Source: Streptomyces rapamycinicus NRRL 5491 (GTDB taxonomy: Bacteria; Actinomycetota; Actinomycetes; Streptomycetales; Streptomycetaceae). From it: a stretch of 64,000 nucleotides of DNA. The notes beneath the pieces are model-generated. The model saw nothing but the letters and a program-made list of their open reading frames with translations. It had not been told where the DNA came from and searched no databases. Below, in pieces: positions 31,993 through 42,840 of this stretch. How positions within the stretch are numbered: the first letter of the stretch is position 1; each line of letters opens with the position of its first letter. The translations under genes and the position numbers were made by a program. The stretch lies in assembly GCF_024298965.1 (NCBI RefSeq), contig NZ_CP085193.1, positions 6,820,001 through 6,884,000 on the forward strand, in the 5' to 3' direction.

Positions 31993-33165
31993 GTGGACCT
32001 GTTCGAATACCAGGCGAGGGACCTCTTCGCCAAGCACGGTGTACCGGTGCTGGCCGGTGAAGTCATCGACACGCCTGAGGCGGCGCGCGGGGTGGCCGAG
32101 CGCCTGGGCGGCCGCGCGGTCGTCAAGGCGCAGGTCAAGGTTGGCGGCCGCGGTAAGGCGGGCGGCGTCAAGCTGGCCTCCGACCCGGCCGATGCCGTGG
32201 AGAAGGCGACCCAGATCCTGGGCATGGACATCAAGGGCCACACGGTCCACAAGGTGATGCTCGCCGAGACCGCGGACATCAAGGAGGAGTACTACGTCTC
32301 CTTCCTGCTGGACCGCACCAACCGCACCTTCCTCGCCATGGCCTCCGTCGAGGGCGGCGTGGAGATCGAGGTCGTCGCGGAGCAGAACCCCGAGGCGCTC
32401 GCCAAGATCCCGGTGGACGCCATCGAGGGCGTGACCCAGGAGAAGGCCGCCGAGATCGTCGCCGCCGCGAAGTTCCCGGCCGAGATCGCGGACCAGGTCG
32501 TCGCGGTCCTGCAGAAGCTGTGGGTCGTCTTCATCAAGGAAGACGCCCTGCTCGTCGAGGTCAACCCGCTGGTCAAGACCGAAGACGGCAAGGTCATCGC
32601 GCTGGACGGCAAGGTCTCCCTGGACGAGAACGCCGCCTTCCGGCAGCCGGAGCACGAGGCGCTCGAGGACAAGGCCGCGGCCAACCCGCTCGAGGCGGCC
32701 GCCAAGGCCAAGGGCCTCAACTACGTCAAGCTCGACGGCGAGGTCGGCATCATCGGCAACGGCGCGGGTCTGGTCATGTCCACCCTGGACGTCGTCGCCT
32801 ACGCGGGCGAGAGCCACGGCAACGTCAAGCCCGCCAACTTCCTCGACATCGGTGGTGGCGCCTCCGCCGAGGTGATGGCCAACGGTCTCGAGATCATCCT
32901 CGGCGACCCGGACGTCAAGTCGGTCTTCGTCAACGTCTTCGGTGGCATCACCGCCTGTGACGCGGTCGCCAACGGCATCGTCCAGGCCCTGGAACTGCTG
33001 AAGTCCAAGGGCGAGGACGTCAGCAAGCCGCTGGTCGTGCGACTCGACGGCAACAACGCGGAGCTGGGTCGCAAGATCCTCACCGACGCCAACCACCCGC
33101 TCGTATCGCAGGTGGACACCATGGACGGCGCGGCCGAGCGTGCCGCCGAGCTGGCTGCGAAGTAA
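31993..33165 (+). CDS. sucC: Succinate-CoA ligase (ADP-forming) beta subunit
   Basis: 390 residues. The GTG at 31993 was chosen because the protein then begins [19 protein letters not shown] as in other SucC, and AAAGGGA lies at a good distance; an ATG at 31972 would add seven residues. The ATP-grasp domain carries [18 protein letters not shown], and the subunit contact region is [18 protein letters not shown] with [10 protein letters not shown]. With SucD it converts succinyl-CoA to succinate with substrate-level phosphorylation in the TCA cycle. It forms an operon with sucD, 21 bp downstream. Codon use is strongly biased, as for a highly expressed gene. Confidence 0.97.
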   Translation: MDLFEYQARDLFAKHGVPVLAGEVIDTPEAARGVAERLGGRAVVKAQVKVGGRGKAGGVKLASDPADAVEKATQILGMDIKGHTVHKVMLAETADIKEEYYVSFLLDRTNRTFLAMASVEGGVEIEVVAEQNPEALAKIPVDAIEGVTQEKAAEIVAAAKFPAEIADQVVAVLQKLWVVFIKEDALLVEVNPLVKTEDGKVIALDGKVSLDENAAFRQPEHEALEDKAAANPLEAAAKAKGLNYVKLDGEVGIIGNGAGLVMSTLDVVAYAGESHGNVKPANFLDIGGGASAEVMANGLEIILGDPDVKSVFVNVFGGITACDAVANGIVQALELLKSKGEDVSKPLVVRLDGNNAELGRKILTDANHPLVSQVDTMDGAAERAAELAAK

Positions 33166-33186
33166 GGGACGAGGTCACCAGAAACC

Positions 33187-34071
33187 ATGGCTATCTTCCT
33201 CACCAAGGAAAGCAAGGTCATCGTCCAGGGGATGACCGGGTCCGAGGGGCAGAAGCACACCCGTCGGATGCTTGCCTCGGGCACCAACATCGTCGGCGGC
33301 GTGAACCCGCGCAAGGCCGGCACCACCGTGGACTTCGACGGCACCGAGATCCCGGTCTTCGGGTCCGTCAAGGAGGCCATCGACGCCACCGGCGCCGATG
33401 TCACGGTCATCTTCGTCCCGGAGAAGTTCACCAAGAGCGCGGTCATCGAGGCGATCGACGCCGAGATTCCGCTGGCTGTCGTGATCACCGAGGGCATCGC
33501 GGTCCACGACACCGCCAACTTCTGGGCCTACGCGGGCAAGAAGGGCAACAAGACGCGCATCATCGGCCCGAACTGCCCGGGTCTGATCACGCCTGGTCAG
33601 TCGAACGCGGGCATCATCCCGGCCGACATCACCAAGCCCGGCCGGATCGGTCTGGTGTCGAAGTCCGGCACGCTGACCTACCAGATGATGTACGAGCTGC
33701 GGGACATCGGTTTCTCGTCCTGCGTGGGCATCGGCGGTGACCCGATCATCGGCACCACCCACATCGACGCCCTCGCCGCCTTCGAGGCCGACCCCGACAC
33801 CGACCTGATCGTGATGATCGGCGAGATCGGCGGCGACGCCGAGGAGCGGGCCGCGGACTTCATCAAGGCCAACGTCACCAAGCCGGTCGTCGGCTATGTG
33901 GCGGGCTTCACCGCCCCCGAGGGCAAGACGATGGGCCACGCGGGTGCCATCGTCTCCGGCTCCTCCGGTACCGCCCAGGCGAAGAAGGAGGCCCTCGAGG
34001 CCGCGGGCGTGAAGGTCGGCAAGACCCCGTCCGAGACCGCGCGCCTGGCGCGCGCCGCGCTGGCCGGCTGA
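33187..34071 (+). CDS. sucD: Succinate-CoA ligase alpha subunit
   Basis: 294 residues. CoA-binding Rossmann domain: [18 protein letters not shown] and [10 protein letters not shown]. The ligase domain has the phosphohistidine in [15 protein letters not shown], and GPNCPGLI is also present. It partners SucC; the phosphorylated His carries phosphate between succinyl-CoA and nucleotide. Strong terminator directly after (34088-34129). Confidence 0.97.
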   Translation: MAIFLTKESKVIVQGMTGSEGQKHTRRMLASGTNIVGGVNPRKAGTTVDFDGTEIPVFGSVKEAIDATGADVTVIFVPEKFTKSAVIEAIDAEIPLAVVITEGIAVHDTANFWAYAGKKGNKTRIIGPNCPGLITPGQSNAGIIPADITKPGRIGLVSKSGTLTYQMMYELRDIGFSSCVGIGGDPIIGTTHIDALAAFEADPDTDLIVMIGEIGGDAEERAADFIKANVTKPVVGYVAGFTAPEGKTMGHAGAIVSGSSGTAQAKKEALEAAGVKVGKTPSETARLARAALAG

Positions 34072-34087
34072 CGCCGCGAGGCTCGAT

Positions 34088-34129
34088 GCCGCGGGCCCGT
34101 ACCACCCCATGGTGGTGCGGGCCCGCGGC
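34088..34129 (+). terminator. sucCD terminator, 19-bp stem
   Basis: Arms 34088-34106 and 34111-34129 pair with one G-U type mismatch around the loop ccat. It lies 16 bp after the sucD stop. Confidence 0.92.
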
Positions 34130-34277
34130 GTTCCCGGGCGACGGATACCCGGGCGGAACGCGGCAAGCCACCCATCCGTCCCACCACGCTATAAAAGACG
34201 CATAAGCGGACTAGCCGCGACACGGCGACCAAACCTTGATGTAGGGATGAAACGGCTGTTATTGGCAGCATGGTCAC

Positions 34278-36149
34278 GTGACGCAAACGACCGATCGCAG
34301 CCCGTCGGTGTCCGCACGCGACCGCTCAGCGCCCCGGCGCTCCTCCGCCATCAGGGAGGCGTTCCTCGGCGGAGTGGTCGCCGCGGGGCTCGGCCTCGGC
34401 ACGCTCGCCGTGGTCGTACTGCTGCTGTGGATCACTTCCTCGTCCCCCGAGAGCAGCCCCGACGGGGCCCTGCATGTCGCCGCCGACCTGTGGCTGCTCG
34501 GCCATGGCGCCGACCTCGTGCGCACCGAGACGCTCTCCGGCCACACCGCGCCCGTCGGGCTGACCCCGCTGCTGCTCAGCGTGGTGCCGTGCTGGCTGCT
34601 CTACCGGGCCGCCCAGCACGCCGTCTACCAGGGGGAGCCCGACGAGGGCGACGGGCAGTGGGTGCCCGAGGAGTCCGTCGTCGATCCGCGCACCGCCTTC
34701 GCCTGGGTCACCGGCGGCTATCTGCTGGTGGGCACCGCCGCCGCGGTGTACGCCTCGACCGGGGCGCTGCGGGTCGACCCGCTCAGCGCGCTGCTGCATC
34801 TGCCGGTCGTCGCCGGGGCCGTCACCGCGCTCGGTGTGTGGACGGCCGACGGACGGTTCCCGCTCCGGCTGCCGGGACGGGTGAGCGAGAGACTGCGGCG
34901 GCTCCCCGGCGCCGACTGGACCGTAAGGACGGCCGTCTCCCTGGCCGCGCGCAGCTGGTGCCGGCGCCGCCGGCTGACCGCCGCGCTACGGGCCGGGACC
35001 AGCGGTCTCGTCGTCCTGCTCGGCAGCGGTGCGCTCCTTACGGCGACGTCGATGCTGAGCCACGCGGGCGCCGTGCAGGTGACGTTCCTCAACCTCAGCG
35101 ATGTGTGGTCGGGGCGGTTCGCGGTGCTCCTGGTGAGCCTGGCGCTGCTGCCGAACGCGATCGTCTGGGGCGCCGCGTACGGGGTCGGGGCGGGGTTCAC
35201 GGTGGGCGGCGGCAGTGTGGTCGCGCCGCTGGGCATCACCTCCTACCCCCAGCTGCCGCACTTCCCCCTGGTCGCCGCGCTGCCCACGGACGGCTCCGGC
35301 GGTCCGCTGGTCTGGCTCACGGGGATCGCGGCCGGGGCGTCGGTGGCCTGGTTCATCGGGGTCGCGGCGGTGCGGCGACCCGGCAAGGGCGAGCCCAGGC
35401 CGCCCTGGGGCTGGGCCGAGACGCTCGTGCTCGCCGCGCTGGCGGCGGTCGGCTGCGCCGCCGCGATGGCGCTGCTGGCCGGGGTCTCGGGCGGACCGCT
35501 GGGCATCGGCATCCTCGCCGGCCTCGGCCCGAGCTGGTGGCGCACGGGCATGATCACGCTGGCCTGGACGGGAGTGATCGGAGTGCCGGGCGCGATGGTG
35601 CTGCGCTGGTACCGGCTGTGCGTCCCCACCAGAGCCTCCTGGCCGGAGTGGAAGGCGGCGCGGGCGGAGCGCCATATGGCCCGCGTGCAGGCCCGTACGG
35701 CGGCCAGGGAGGCCCGTACGGAGGCCAAAGCCGCCCGTGCGGCGAGGGCCGCGGCCGAGGCGGAGGCGCGGGCGGCGGTGCTGCCCACGGTGTCGCCCAT
35801 GGAGTCGGCCGAGGTGCGCGAGGCGATGGCCGAGCCGTGGTGGCAGTGGCTGCGCCCCGGGGCGCCGGGCGCCGACCGCAAGCGGAACCGTAAGGCGGGA
35901 CCCGGTCCCAGTGCTGAGCCGGGGCGGGAGACCGGACGCGAGACCGGGGTGGGCACGATGGCCGGGCTCGCGACCCCGGCGGGCACCCCGGACGCCGCCG
36001 GGGCGGCCCGTCCGCGGCGCTGGGCGCTGAGCCGGAAGCGTGCTCCCGAGCCGCAGCCGCCCGCCGAGTCCCAGCCCGCCCCGAACCCCGTCCGCACGGA
36101 GCCCTCACCGCGGCCGTCCCCGCCGGACGACGCCCGCCGCGAACCGTAA
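34278..36149 (+). CDS. DUF6350 integral membrane protein, PerM-like
   Basis: 623 residues from the GTG at 34278. About eight to ten membrane helices span residues 25-430 (e.g. [57 protein letters not shown]). Signature segments are [20 protein letters not shown] and [16 protein letters not shown]. The last ~190 residues are cytoplasmic: a basic coiled coil ([20 protein letters not shown]) and a disordered Pro/Gly tail. DUF6350 includes mycobacterial PerM, a divisome-linked protein; there perM also sits between sucCD and purNH, the same order as here. So a role in cell division is likely by family and synteny. The 148 bp upstream is A+T-richer (ctataaaagacgcataag) and probably holds the promoter. 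Confidence 0.88.
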   Translation: MTQTTDRSPSVSARDRSAPRRSSAIREAFLGGVVAAGLGLGTLAVVVLLLWITSSSPESSPDGALHVAADLWLLGHGADLVRTETLSGHTAPVGLTPLLLSVVPCWLLYRAAQHAVYQGEPDEGDGQWVPEESVVDPRTAFAWVTGGYLLVGTAAAVYASTGALRVDPLSALLHLPVVAGAVTALGVWTADGRFPLRLPGRVSERLRRLPGADWTVRTAVSLAARSWCRRRRLTAALRAGTSGLVVLLGSGALLTATSMLSHAGAVQVTFLNLSDVWSGRFAVLLVSLALLPNAIVWGAAYGVGAGFTVGGGSVVAPLGITSYPQLPHFPLVAALPTDGSGGPLVWLTGIAAGASVAWFIGVAAVRRPGKGEPRPPWGWAETLVLAALAAVGCAAAMALLAGVSGGPLGIGILAGLGPSWWRTGMITLAWTGVIGVPGAMVLRWYRLCVPTRASWPEWKAARAERHMARVQARTAAREARTEAKAARAARAAAEAEARAAVLPTVSPMESAEVREAMAEPWWQWLRPGAPGADRKRNRKAGPGPSAEPGRETGRETGVGTMAGLATPAGTPDAAGAARPRRWALSRKRAPEPQPPAESQPAPNPVRTEPSPRPSPPDDARREP

Positions 36150-36198
36150 GGCGGACGGCAAGCGGGTGCGAGCCGTCCGCCGCGCGGGCCCGGCGCCG

Positions 36199-37050
36199 TC
36201 AGTCCTGCGTGCTCAGCAGGGGGCGGAGCTGCTCGGGGAGCAAGGTTTCGCAGTCGTGGCGCGAGGTCTGCGTAAGGGCGTCGTCCACGCAGGTGTAGTA
36301 GTCGCTGTAGACGACCTGGAAGCTGAACGTCGCCGCGACGATCGCGAGCGCGAGCCCGCCCGTCACCAGACCGCTGATCGCCGCCGTCGACTGCGGCTTC
36401 GACGGGCCGCTGCCGGGCGCGGGCAGCGCCGCCCGGGCGGCGCCCGGAGGCGGGGGCGGGGCGTTCAGGGGCGCGGCGGCGGCCGGGGACGGCGCCGTAC
36501 GGCGCGGCTTGGCCCGCAGCGAGCTGATGCCCCAGTACAGGGCCAGCACCCCGAGCAGCAGCGCGATCTGCGGCAGACTGAAGAGCGCGAAGAAAAACGC
36601 CCACATGCCCGACAGCAGCGCGTACCGGGCGCGCCGCTGGGCCGGGTCGTTGGGGTCCCAGCGCGGGCCGCCGGGTCCGCCGGGGCCGGAGGGGCGGTTG
36701 GAGCCCGGGGCGCCGCCGAAGCCGCCGCTCTGGCGGCCGGGCTGGCGGCTGCTCCACTGGCTGCCCCAGGCCGGGGGCTGCTGCGGCTGCTGACCGCCCT
36801 GGTCGCCGTCCGGCCCGTCCGGCCCGTCCTGGCCGTCCTGGGTCCCTGGGCGGCCCTCGCCGCTCTCGCCGCCGGAGCCGTCCGGCCGGTGCCGGGGCCG
36901 CCAGGGCTGGTCCGGCCTGCCCTCGGGCGGTGGGGCGAACGGATTGTCCTCGTGCTGGTCCCCGTTCGGCCCGCCGGGGGCGGACGAGGACGAGGAGGAC
37001 GAGGAGGGCGACGACTGCTGCTCCCGGAGCAGCGGCGTCGTACGCGACAT
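36199..37050 (-). CDS. Membrane protein with disordered N-terminus, function unknown
   Basis: 283 residues from the ATG at 37050 (GAGG nine nt upstream); an ATG at 37065 would add five residues. Residues 1-130 are disordered (Ser runs, Pro/Gly/Gln, [19 protein letters not shown]). A conserved [20 protein letters not shown] follows, then two adjacent membrane helices ([28 protein letters not shown]), a Pro/Ala linker, a third helix ([19 protein letters not shown]) and a short outer tail with two cysteines ([20 protein letters not shown]). The layout resembles DUF4190-type proteins. It converges on the DUF6350 gene and is divergent from purN. Confidence 0.82.
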   Translation of the reverse strand: MSRTTPLLREQQSSPSSSSSSSSAPGGPNGDQHEDNPFAPPPEGRPDQPWRPRHRPDGSGGESGEGRPGTQDGQDGPDGPDGDQGGQQPQQPPAWGSQWSSRQPGRQSGGFGGAPGSNRPSGPGGPGGPRWDPNDPAQRRARYALLSGMWAFFFALFSLPQIALLLGVLALYWGISSLRAKPRRTAPSPAAAAPLNAPPPPPGAARAALPAPGSGPSKPQSTAAISGLVTGGLALAIVAATFSFQVVYSDYYTCVDDALTQTSRHDCETLLPEQLRPLLSTQD

Positions 37051-37175
37051 GCGGGCGCGCCTCATCGCCGCCCCCGGGCCTGGGCGGGGGGCGGAGTGAG
37101 GCGATGAGCCGCGCGGCGGCGTCGGTCCGGCATGTGGAGTGTGTCTTCCCCTTGTGTCGTCGTCCTGCACGCCGG

Positions 37176-37246
37176 GGCGGGTACGGCCTGGTGCCGTACG
37201 GCGCGGGTACGGCCGGTGCCGTACGGCTCGGGGCGCGGGTACGGCG
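37176..37246. repeat. Tandem palindromic repeats (GTACGGC...GCCGTAC) upstream of purN
   Basis: Two near-identical units of 26 and 25 bp (37176-37201, 37202-37226) each contain GTACGGC and GCCGTAC arms around a short centre. A partial third unit lies at 37234-37246. They occupy the 400-bp gap between the divergent membrane gene and purN. Possible operator array. Confidence 0.7.
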
Positions 37247-37451
37247 GTCGTTCCCACGGCGTCAGTGGCGTCAGTTGCATTCGCAGTCCAGACGCTACCT
37301 CCCGTGCCCGCCCCCGTCCCCTGGGGGCCGCTTCGTGTGCCGGTATCGTTGCTGACGGTCGGCGGCTTCGTAGAGTTCCCCGGAATTGATGAGTCCGCGA
37401 CCTTGTACGACCACACAAACGGCAGCACCGCCCGCGAGAAAGAACCCCGCC

Positions 37452-38108
37452 GTGGCCTCCCCGCCTCCCCCCGCCAGTCCTGCGCGCCCCGGGCGCCCGG
37501 TCCGCCTCGTCGTCCTCGTCTCCGGCTCCGGTACGAATCTCCAGGCGCTGCTCGACGTCATCGCCGCCGAGGGCGTGGCCCGCTACGGCGCCGAGGTGGT
37601 GGCCGTGGGCGCCGACCGCGACGGCATCGAGGGCCTGGCGCGCGCCGAGCGCGCCGGGATCCCCACGTTCGTGTGCCGGGTCAAGGACCACGCCGGCCGT
37701 GCCGAGTGGGACGCGGCCCTGGCCGAGGCCACCGCCGCCCACGAGCCGGACCTGGTGGTCTCGGCCGGGTTCATGAAGATCCTGGGCCAGGAGTTCCTGG
37801 CCCGGTTCGGCGGCCGCTGTGTCAACACCCATCCCGCGCTGCTCCCCAGCTTTCCCGGCGCCCATGGCGTGCGCGACGCGCTCGCGCACGGTGTGAAGGT
37901 GACCGGATGCACCGTCCACTTCGTCGACGACGGCGTCGACACCGGCCCGATCATCGCCCAGGGCGTGGTCGAGGTCCGGGACGAGGACGACGAGTCCGCT
38001 CTCCATGAGCGGATCAAGGAAGTCGAGCGCTCGCTGCTCATCGAGGTCGTGGGGCGTCTGGCCCGTCACGGCTACCGCATAGAGGGACGAAAGGTAAGGA
38101 TCCCGTGA
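37452..38108 (+). CDS. purN: Phosphoribosylglycinamide formyltransferase
   Basis: 218 residues from the GTG at 37452; an in-frame ATG at 37386 would add 22 Thr/Pro-rich residues, unlike the family. Motifs: GAR-binding [16 protein letters not shown]; catalytic Asn-His in [17 protein letters not shown]; Asp in [15 protein letters not shown]; folate site [10 protein letters not shown]. It adds formyl from 10-formyl-THF to GAR in purine synthesis. It overlaps purH by four bases (GTGA), a coupled pair. Confidence 0.95.
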   Translation: MASPPPPASPARPGRPVRLVVLVSGSGTNLQALLDVIAAEGVARYGAEVVAVGADRDGIEGLARAERAGIPTFVCRVKDHAGRAEWDAALAEATAAHEPDLVVSAGFMKILGQEFLARFGGRCVNTHPALLPSFPGAHGVRDALAHGVKVTGCTVHFVDDGVDTGPIIAQGVVEVRDEDDESALHERIKEVERSLLIEVVGRLARHGYRIEGRKVRIP

Positions 38109-39694
38109 CCGCCGAAGGTACCAAGCGGCCCATCCGCCGCGCGCTGGTCAGCGTCTACGACAAGACGGGTCTCGAGGAGCTGGCCCGAGGGCTGCACGCG
38201 GCGGGTGTCCAGCTCGTCTCGACCGGCTCGACGGCCGCGAAGATCGCCGCCGCCGGGGTCCCGGTCACCAAGGTCGAGGAGCTGACCGGCTTCCCCGAGT
38301 GTCTCGACGGCCGCGTCAAGACGCTGCACCCGCGCGTCCACGCGGGCATCCTGGCCGACCAGCGGCTGGACTCCCACCGTGAGCAGCTGCGGGAGCTGGG
38401 CGTGGAGCCCTTCGAGCTGGTCGTGGTCAACCTCTATCCGTTCCGCGAGACGGTCGCCTCGGGTGCCGCGCCGGACGAGTGCGTCGAGCAGATCGACATC
38501 GGCGGCCCCTCCATGGTCCGGGCCGCCGCCAAGAATCACCCGTCCGTGGCCGTGGTCGTCAACCCCGAGCGGTACGGCGACGTCCTCGAGGCAGCCGCGG
38601 AGGGCGGTTTCGACCTGGATGGGCGTAAGCGGCTGGCGGCCGAGGCGTTCCAGCACACCGCCGCCTACGACGTGACGGTGGCCAACTGGTTCGCGGCCGC
38701 CCGCGGCGGAGCCGCTGATGGACACAGCGCGGCGGCGGACGACTCCGCCTTCCCGGACTTCCTGGGCGCCACCATCACCCGTAAGAACGTGCTGCGCTAC
38801 GGCGAGAACCCGCATCAGCCCGCAGCCCTCTACACCGATGGCAGCGGTAAGGGGCTCGCGGAGGCCGAACAGCTGCACGGCAAGGAGATGTCGTTCAACA
38901 ACTACACGGACACCGAGGCCGCCCGCCGGGCCGCGTACGACCACACCGAGCCCTGTGTCGCGATCATCAAGCACGCCAACCCGTGCGGGATCGCGGTCGG
39001 GGCGGATGTCGCCGAGGCGCACCGTAAGGCGCACGCCTGCGACCCGCTGTCGGCCTTCGGCGGAGTGATCGCCGTCAACCGCCCGGTGTCGGTCGCCATG
39101 GCCGAGCAGGTTGCCGAGATCTTCACCGAGGTGATCGTCGCCCCGGCGTACGAGGACGGCGCGGTCGAGGTGCTCGCCCGTAAGAAGAACATCCGCGTGC
39201 TGCGCTGCGCGGAGCCGCCGGCGGACGCCACCGAGCAGCGTCCCATCGAAGGCGGCTTGCTGCTGCAGGTCAAGGACCGCCTCCAGGCCGAGGGCGACGA
39301 CCCGGCCAACTGGACCCTCGCCACGGGTGAGGCGCTGGACGCCGACGGCCTCGCCGAGCTGGCCTTCGCCTGGCGCTCCTGCCGCGCGGTGAAGTCCAAC
39401 GCGATCCTGCTCGCCAAGGGCGGCGCCACGGTCGGCGTCGGCATGGGCCAGGTCAACCGCGTGGACTCGGCGAAGCTGGCCGTCGAGCGGGCCGGCGCCG
39501 AGCGGGCCGCCGGTGCGTACGCCGCCTCCGACGCCTTCTTCCCGTTCCCGGACGGCTTCGAGGTGCTGGCCGAGGCGGGCGTGAAGGCCGTGGTGCAACC
39601 GGGCGGCTCGGTCCGTGACGAGGCGGTGGTCGAGGCCGCCCAGAAGGCGGGTGTGACCATGTACTTCACGGGCACGCGCCACTTCTTCCACTGA
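38105..39694 (+). CDS. purH: Bifunctional AICAR formyltransferase/IMP cyclohydrolase
   Basis: 529 residues. The GTG start overlaps the purN stop. The N-terminal MGS-like IMP cyclohydrolase domain has [22 protein letters not shown] and [16 protein letters not shown]. The C-terminal AICARFT domain has [16 protein letters not shown], the catalytic KHANPCG (Lys-His) and [18 protein letters not shown]. It performs the last two steps of IMP synthesis using 10-formyl-THF. Its substrate precursor ZMP/ZTP is the ligand class sensed by the riboswitch before glyA at 63154. Terminator at 39751-39783. Confidence 0.97.
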   Translation: MTAEGTKRPIRRALVSVYDKTGLEELARGLHAAGVQLVSTGSTAAKIAAAGVPVTKVEELTGFPECLDGRVKTLHPRVHAGILADQRLDSHREQLRELGVEPFELVVVNLYPFRETVASGAAPDECVEQIDIGGPSMVRAAAKNHPSVAVVVNPERYGDVLEAAAEGGFDLDGRKRLAAEAFQHTAAYDVTVANWFAAARGGAADGHSAAADDSAFPDFLGATITRKNVLRYGENPHQPAALYTDGSGKGLAEAEQLHGKEMSFNNYTDTEAARRAAYDHTEPCVAIIKHANPCGIAVGADVAEAHRKAHACDPLSAFGGVIAVNRPVSVAMAEQVAEIFTEVIVAPAYEDGAVEVLARKKNIRVLRCAEPPADATEQRPIEGGLLLQVKDRLQAEGDDPANWTLATGEALDADGLAELAFAWRSCRAVKSNAILLAKGGATVGVGMGQVNRVDSAKLAVERAGAERAAGAYAASDAFFPFPDGFEVLAEAGVKAVVQPGGSVRDEAVVEAAQKAGVTMYFTGTRHFFH

Positions 39695-39750
39695 GCGAGT
39701 ACCGAGTGACCAGCGAGCGAGCACCGGGCGATCGCTGAACGAGCACAGGA

Positions 39751-39783
39751 GGCCGCACCCCGGCCGGATCACGGGGTGCGGCC
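39751..39783 (+). terminator. purNH terminator
   Basis: GGCCGCACCCCG (39751-39762) pairs exactly with CGGGGTGCGGCC (39772-39783) across a 9-nt loop. Confidence 0.88.
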
Positions 39784-39850
39784 TTCGCCGGTCCGGTCCC
39801 GGCCGGCCCCTGATTGGATCCGACGTCCCCGCATCCGGGAGGATGAAGTC

Positions 39851-40738
39851 ATGACCGCCCAGATTCTCGATGGCAAGGCAACCGCAGCCGCGATCAAGTC
39901 CGATCTCGTCAGCCGAGTGGAGGCGCTGAAGGCCAAGGGCATCCATCCCGGCCTCGGGACCGTGCTGGTCGGCGAGGACCCCGGCAGCAAGTGGTACGTG
40001 GCGGGCAAGCACCGCGACTGCGCCGAGGTCGGCATCGCCTCCATCCGGCGCGACCTGCCCGAGACCGCCACCCAGGAGGAGATCGAGGCCGCGGTCCGGG
40101 AGCTCAACGAGGACCCGTCCTGCACGGGCTACATCGTCCAGCTGCCGCTCCCCAAGGGCATCGACGCCAACCGGGTGCTGGAGCTGATCGACCCGACCAA
40201 GGACGCCGACGGGCTGCACCCGATGAACCTCGGCCGCCTCGTGCTCAACGAGAGCGGCCCGCTGCCGTGCACACCCCAGGGCGTCATCCAGCTGCTGCGC
40301 CACCACGGTGTGGAGATCAACGGCGCGCATGTGGTGGTCGTCGGCCGTGGCATCACCGTCGGCCGGTCGATCGGGCTGCTGCTGACCCGCCGCTCGGAGA
40401 ACGCGACGGTCACCCTCTGCCACACCGGCACCCGCGACCTGCCCGGGATCCTGCGCCAGGCCGACATCATCGTGGCGGCCGCCGGGGTGCGGCACCTGGT
40501 CAAGCCGGAGGACGTCAAGCCGGGCGCGGCGGTGCTCGACGTGGGCGTCAGCCGGGACGAGCACGGCAAGATCGCCGGCGATGTGCACCCCGGTGTGACC
40601 GAGGTCGCGGGCTGGGTCTCGCCGAACCCGGGCGGGGTCGGCCCCATGACCCGCGCCCAGCTGCTGGTCAACGTGGTGGAGGCCGCGGAGCGGGACGCGA
40701 AGGCGGCCACCGACGCCGGTGCCGGCCATGACGGCTGA
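39851..40738 (+). CDS. folD: Methylenetetrahydrofolate dehydrogenase/cyclohydrolase
   Basis: 295 residues; the ATG at 39851 has GGAGGATG upstream. Motifs: catalytic Lys in [14 protein letters not shown] (YxxxK), [24 protein letters not shown] and NADP loop [17 protein letters not shown]; the end is [18 protein letters not shown]. It converts 5,10-methylene-THF to 10-formyl-THF, supplying PurN and PurH just upstream. The final ~10 residues overlap the DUF3017 gene by 11 bp. Confidence 0.97.
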   Translation: MTAQILDGKATAAAIKSDLVSRVEALKAKGIHPGLGTVLVGEDPGSKWYVAGKHRDCAEVGIASIRRDLPETATQEEIEAAVRELNEDPSCTGYIVQLPLPKGIDANRVLELIDPTKDADGLHPMNLGRLVLNESGPLPCTPQGVIQLLRHHGVEINGAHVVVVGRGITVGRSIGLLLTRRSENATVTLCHTGTRDLPGILRQADIIVAAAGVRHLVKPEDVKPGAAVLDVGVSRDEHGKIAGDVHPGVTEVAGWVSPNPGGVGPMTRAQLLVNVVEAAERDAKAATDAGAGHDG

Positions 40739-41198
40739 GGCGAGCGAACCGGCGGCCGGGGAGCAGCGGCAGGAGCCGCCCGCGTCGCCCGCGGGGCCCG
40801 GCCGGTTCATCCGCAGGTCGCGCCGCTTCCCGCTGATCACCCGGGACACCGCGCGTCCGGAGGGCGGCGGCCGGGCCGCGCCCGGCGCCGCTCCGGCGCC
40901 CGCCCGGCAGTGGCCGCTGCTCACGGTGATGGGCGGGGTGGGTCTGGGGCTGCTGATCGTCGCCCTGGACGCGTTCCGTGCGGGCACGGTGCTGATCGGG
41001 CTGTCCCTGCTGGCGGGCGCCTTCTTCCGGTGGGCACTGCCCGAGGTGGGGATGCTCGCGGTGCGGTCGCGCTTCACCGACATGCTGACCTACGGGCTGC
41101 TGGGCGCGGCAATCGTGCTGCTGTCCCTGATGGCCCAGCCGGATCCCTGGGTGTCGATCCCGTTCCTTGACGACGTGGTGCATTTCACGGTGCGCTAG
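40728..41198 (+). CDS. DUF3017 membrane protein
   Basis: 156 residues. The ATG at 40728 lies inside the end of folD (11-bp overlap), so it is translated with it. A 60-residue cytoplasmic Pro/Arg/Ala stretch precedes three helices: [40 protein letters not shown] and [18 protein letters not shown]. The segment [15 protein letters not shown] is characteristic of DUF3017, which follows folD in many actinobacteria. Function unknown. Two terminator hairpins follow. Confidence 0.9.
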   Translation: MTAEASEPAAGEQRQEPPASPAGPGRFIRRSRRFPLITRDTARPEGGGRAAPGAAPAPARQWPLLTVMGGVGLGLLIVALDAFRAGTVLIGLSLLAGAFFRWALPEVGMLAVRSRFTDMLTYGLLGAAIVLLSLMAQPDPWVSIPFLDDVVHFTVR

Positions 41199-41211
41199 CC
41201 GACGACGTGAA

Positions 41212-41253
41212 ACGGCGGCCCGTCCTCTCCCCCGTGGAAGGACGGGCCGCCGT
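41212..41253 (+). terminator. First of two folD-DUF3017 terminators, 15-bp stem
   Basis: ACGGCGGCCCGTCCT (41212-41226) is exactly complementary to 41239-41253 with a 12-nt loop. Confidence 0.88.
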
Positions 41254-41281
41254 CGTTGTGGCCGGATCCGAATGGTCCGGC

Positions 41282-41319
41282 GGCGGTCCGCCCTCTCCCC
41301 CGAAGAAGGACGGACCGCC
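41282..41319 (+). terminator. Second, sequence-related terminator hairpin
   Basis: GGCGGTCCG (41282-41290) pairs with CGGACCGCC (41311-41319), with partial pairing inside. The loop shares ctcccccg with the first hairpin, suggesting duplication. From 41320 to 41599 no gene was seen; it is the leader of the XRE-DUF2690 gene. Confidence 0.75.
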
Positions 41320-41599
41320 TGGTAATCAGGGTTGTGTGTGAGCTGTGCCGGATCAATGAGCGTCGAAACCCTGTGGCGCGGAAGTGACCGTTCCAGCACG
41401 AGGTCTCGGCCGTGCAACGACGAGCCGGGCGTGAGGGAGTGCGTACCGGTGCACGAAATGCTCCGATGCGCCCCCATCCGAAGAGCTGACATCCTGGGGC
41501 AAGGCATCCCTTTGGGTAGTCAGTTCGGGGCTCGGGTACGCCAACAGCGGTCGCGGCGCGGGAGATTGACAGGTACGTGCGGGGGGACAGGGGGAGGCA

Positions 41600-42700
41600 A
41601 TGCCTCGTTGGAGGGACTTACCGGAGGAACTCGATCCGCAGGTCCGGGAGTTCACCGGCCGACTGCGTACGCTCGTCGAGCGCAGCGGGCTGAGCGTCGT
41701 CGCCGTCGCCGACCGCACCGGCTGCAGCAAGAGTTCCTGGGAGCGCTACCTCAACGGGCGGCTGCTGCCTCCGCGGGGCGCGGTGGAGGCCCTGGCCGAG
41801 ACCACCGGCGCCGACGTCCACCACCTCAGCGCGCTGTGGGAGCTGGCGGAGCGGGCCTGGAGCCGCTCCCAGATGCGGCGCGACGTCACGATGGAGGCCA
41901 TCAGTGTCGCGCGGGCGCGGACCGCCGTCGAGCAGTTCGACCCGGCGGCGCAGGGGGTGGACGCCCGTAAGAACGGCCGCTCCCCGGGGGAGGCCCGGCC
42001 GAGGGTCGAACCGCCCGATCCGGAGCAGCCGTTGGTCGCGACGGCTCCGGTGTTCCCGGCCCGCGCGGCGTCGGCCGGGCGGGCACCGGACTCCGCCGAG
42101 CCGCCGTCGCCCGCGTCGTCCCTTCCGCCGTCGTCACCACCGTCGTCGTCCCCGCCGCCTTCGTCGTCGGCGTCCCCGAGGGGGCGGAAGCGTGTCGCCG
42201 CGCTGTCCGCCGGGGGCCTTGTCGGCGCGCTCCTGCTCGTCGCCGGTGCCGTCGTTCTGCTCGACGCGGGCGACGACGGCGGGAAGCGGGGGCAGAAGCC
42301 GGCCACCGCACCGGCCACCAGCGCGCGTCAGCAGCTCCCGGAGGGCGTGAAATGCGCCGGGCAGGACTGCACCGGCCAGGATCCGCAGGCCATGGGGTGC
42401 GGCACCTCCGCGACGACGACGGCGGACGTCACCGTCGGCACCGCGTATGTCGAGGTCCGCTACAGCAAGACCTGCGAGGCGGCCTGGGCCCGGATCACCC
42501 GGGCCACCCCGGGCGACGTCATCCAGGTCAAGGCGCCGGGTGCGGACGGCGGCGCGGCCCGCTCGCAGAGCGGCAGGGTCGGCGCCGACGGCGATGCCTA
42601 CACCAAGATGATCCCGGTGGACTCACCCGCGCGGGCCACCGCGTGCGCCACCCTCGGCGGCGGTACGCGCGCCTGCACGGCCCCCGGCGCCCGGGGCTGA
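41600..42700 (+). CDS. XRE helix-turn-helix and DUF2690 transmembrane protein
   Basis: 366 residues; the ATG at 41600 follows GGGGGAGG. Cytoplasmic XRE-type helix-turn-helix at about 15-85 (LVERSGLSVVAVADRTGCSK; WERYLNGRLLPP). Then come a Ser/Pro-rich disordered linker (SSLPPSSPPSSSPPPSSSAS), a membrane helix (VAALSAGGLVGALLLVAGAV) and an outer DUF2690 domain (about 245-355). That domain has conserved cysteines (KCAGQDCTGQDPQAMGCG) and VEVRYSKTCEAAWARIT. This HTH-TM-DUF2690 plan is common in streptomycetes. It suggests a membrane-bound transcription factor that senses an outside signal, by analogy with other one-component membrane regulators. Target unknown. Confidence 0.87.
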   Translation: MPRWRDLPEELDPQVREFTGRLRTLVERSGLSVVAVADRTGCSKSSWERYLNGRLLPPRGAVEALAETTGADVHHLSALWELAERAWSRSQMRRDVTMEAISVARARTAVEQFDPAAQGVDARKNGRSPGEARPRVEPPDPEQPLVATAPVFPARAASAGRAPDSAEPPSPASSLPPSSPPSSSPPPSSSASPRGRKRVAALSAGGLVGALLLVAGAVVLLDAGDDGGKRGQKPATAPATSARQQLPEGVKCAGQDCTGQDPQAMGCGTSATTTADVTVGTAYVEVRYSKTCEAAWARITRATPGDVIQVKAPGADGGAARSQSGRVGADGDAYTKMIPVDSPARATACATLGGGTRACTAPGARG

Positions 42701-42840
42701 ACGCGGGGGAGCGAGGCCCGTCCGGGAGGCAGCCCAGAGCTTGTCCGGAGCCGTTTCGCGGGCTCGTCCGGAGCTGACTCGCGGGCTCGTCCGGAGCCGG
42801 TTCGGGAACTCACCCAGAGCTGGTTCGGGAGCTCACCCGG

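Noticed and set aside
37386..37451. Longer PurN start at 37386
   Set aside because: It would add a Thr/Pro-rich stretch not found in PurN proteins; the GTG at 37452 is closer to the family start.
39695..39850. ZTP or other riboswitch before folD
   Set aside because: No GUGACUGGCG or CCGCCUGGGC block; the region is a terminator plus a short leader.
41482..41600. Second gene in the leader of the XRE-DUF2690 gene
   Set aside because: Open frames here lack RBS and codon bias; treated as promoter/leader.
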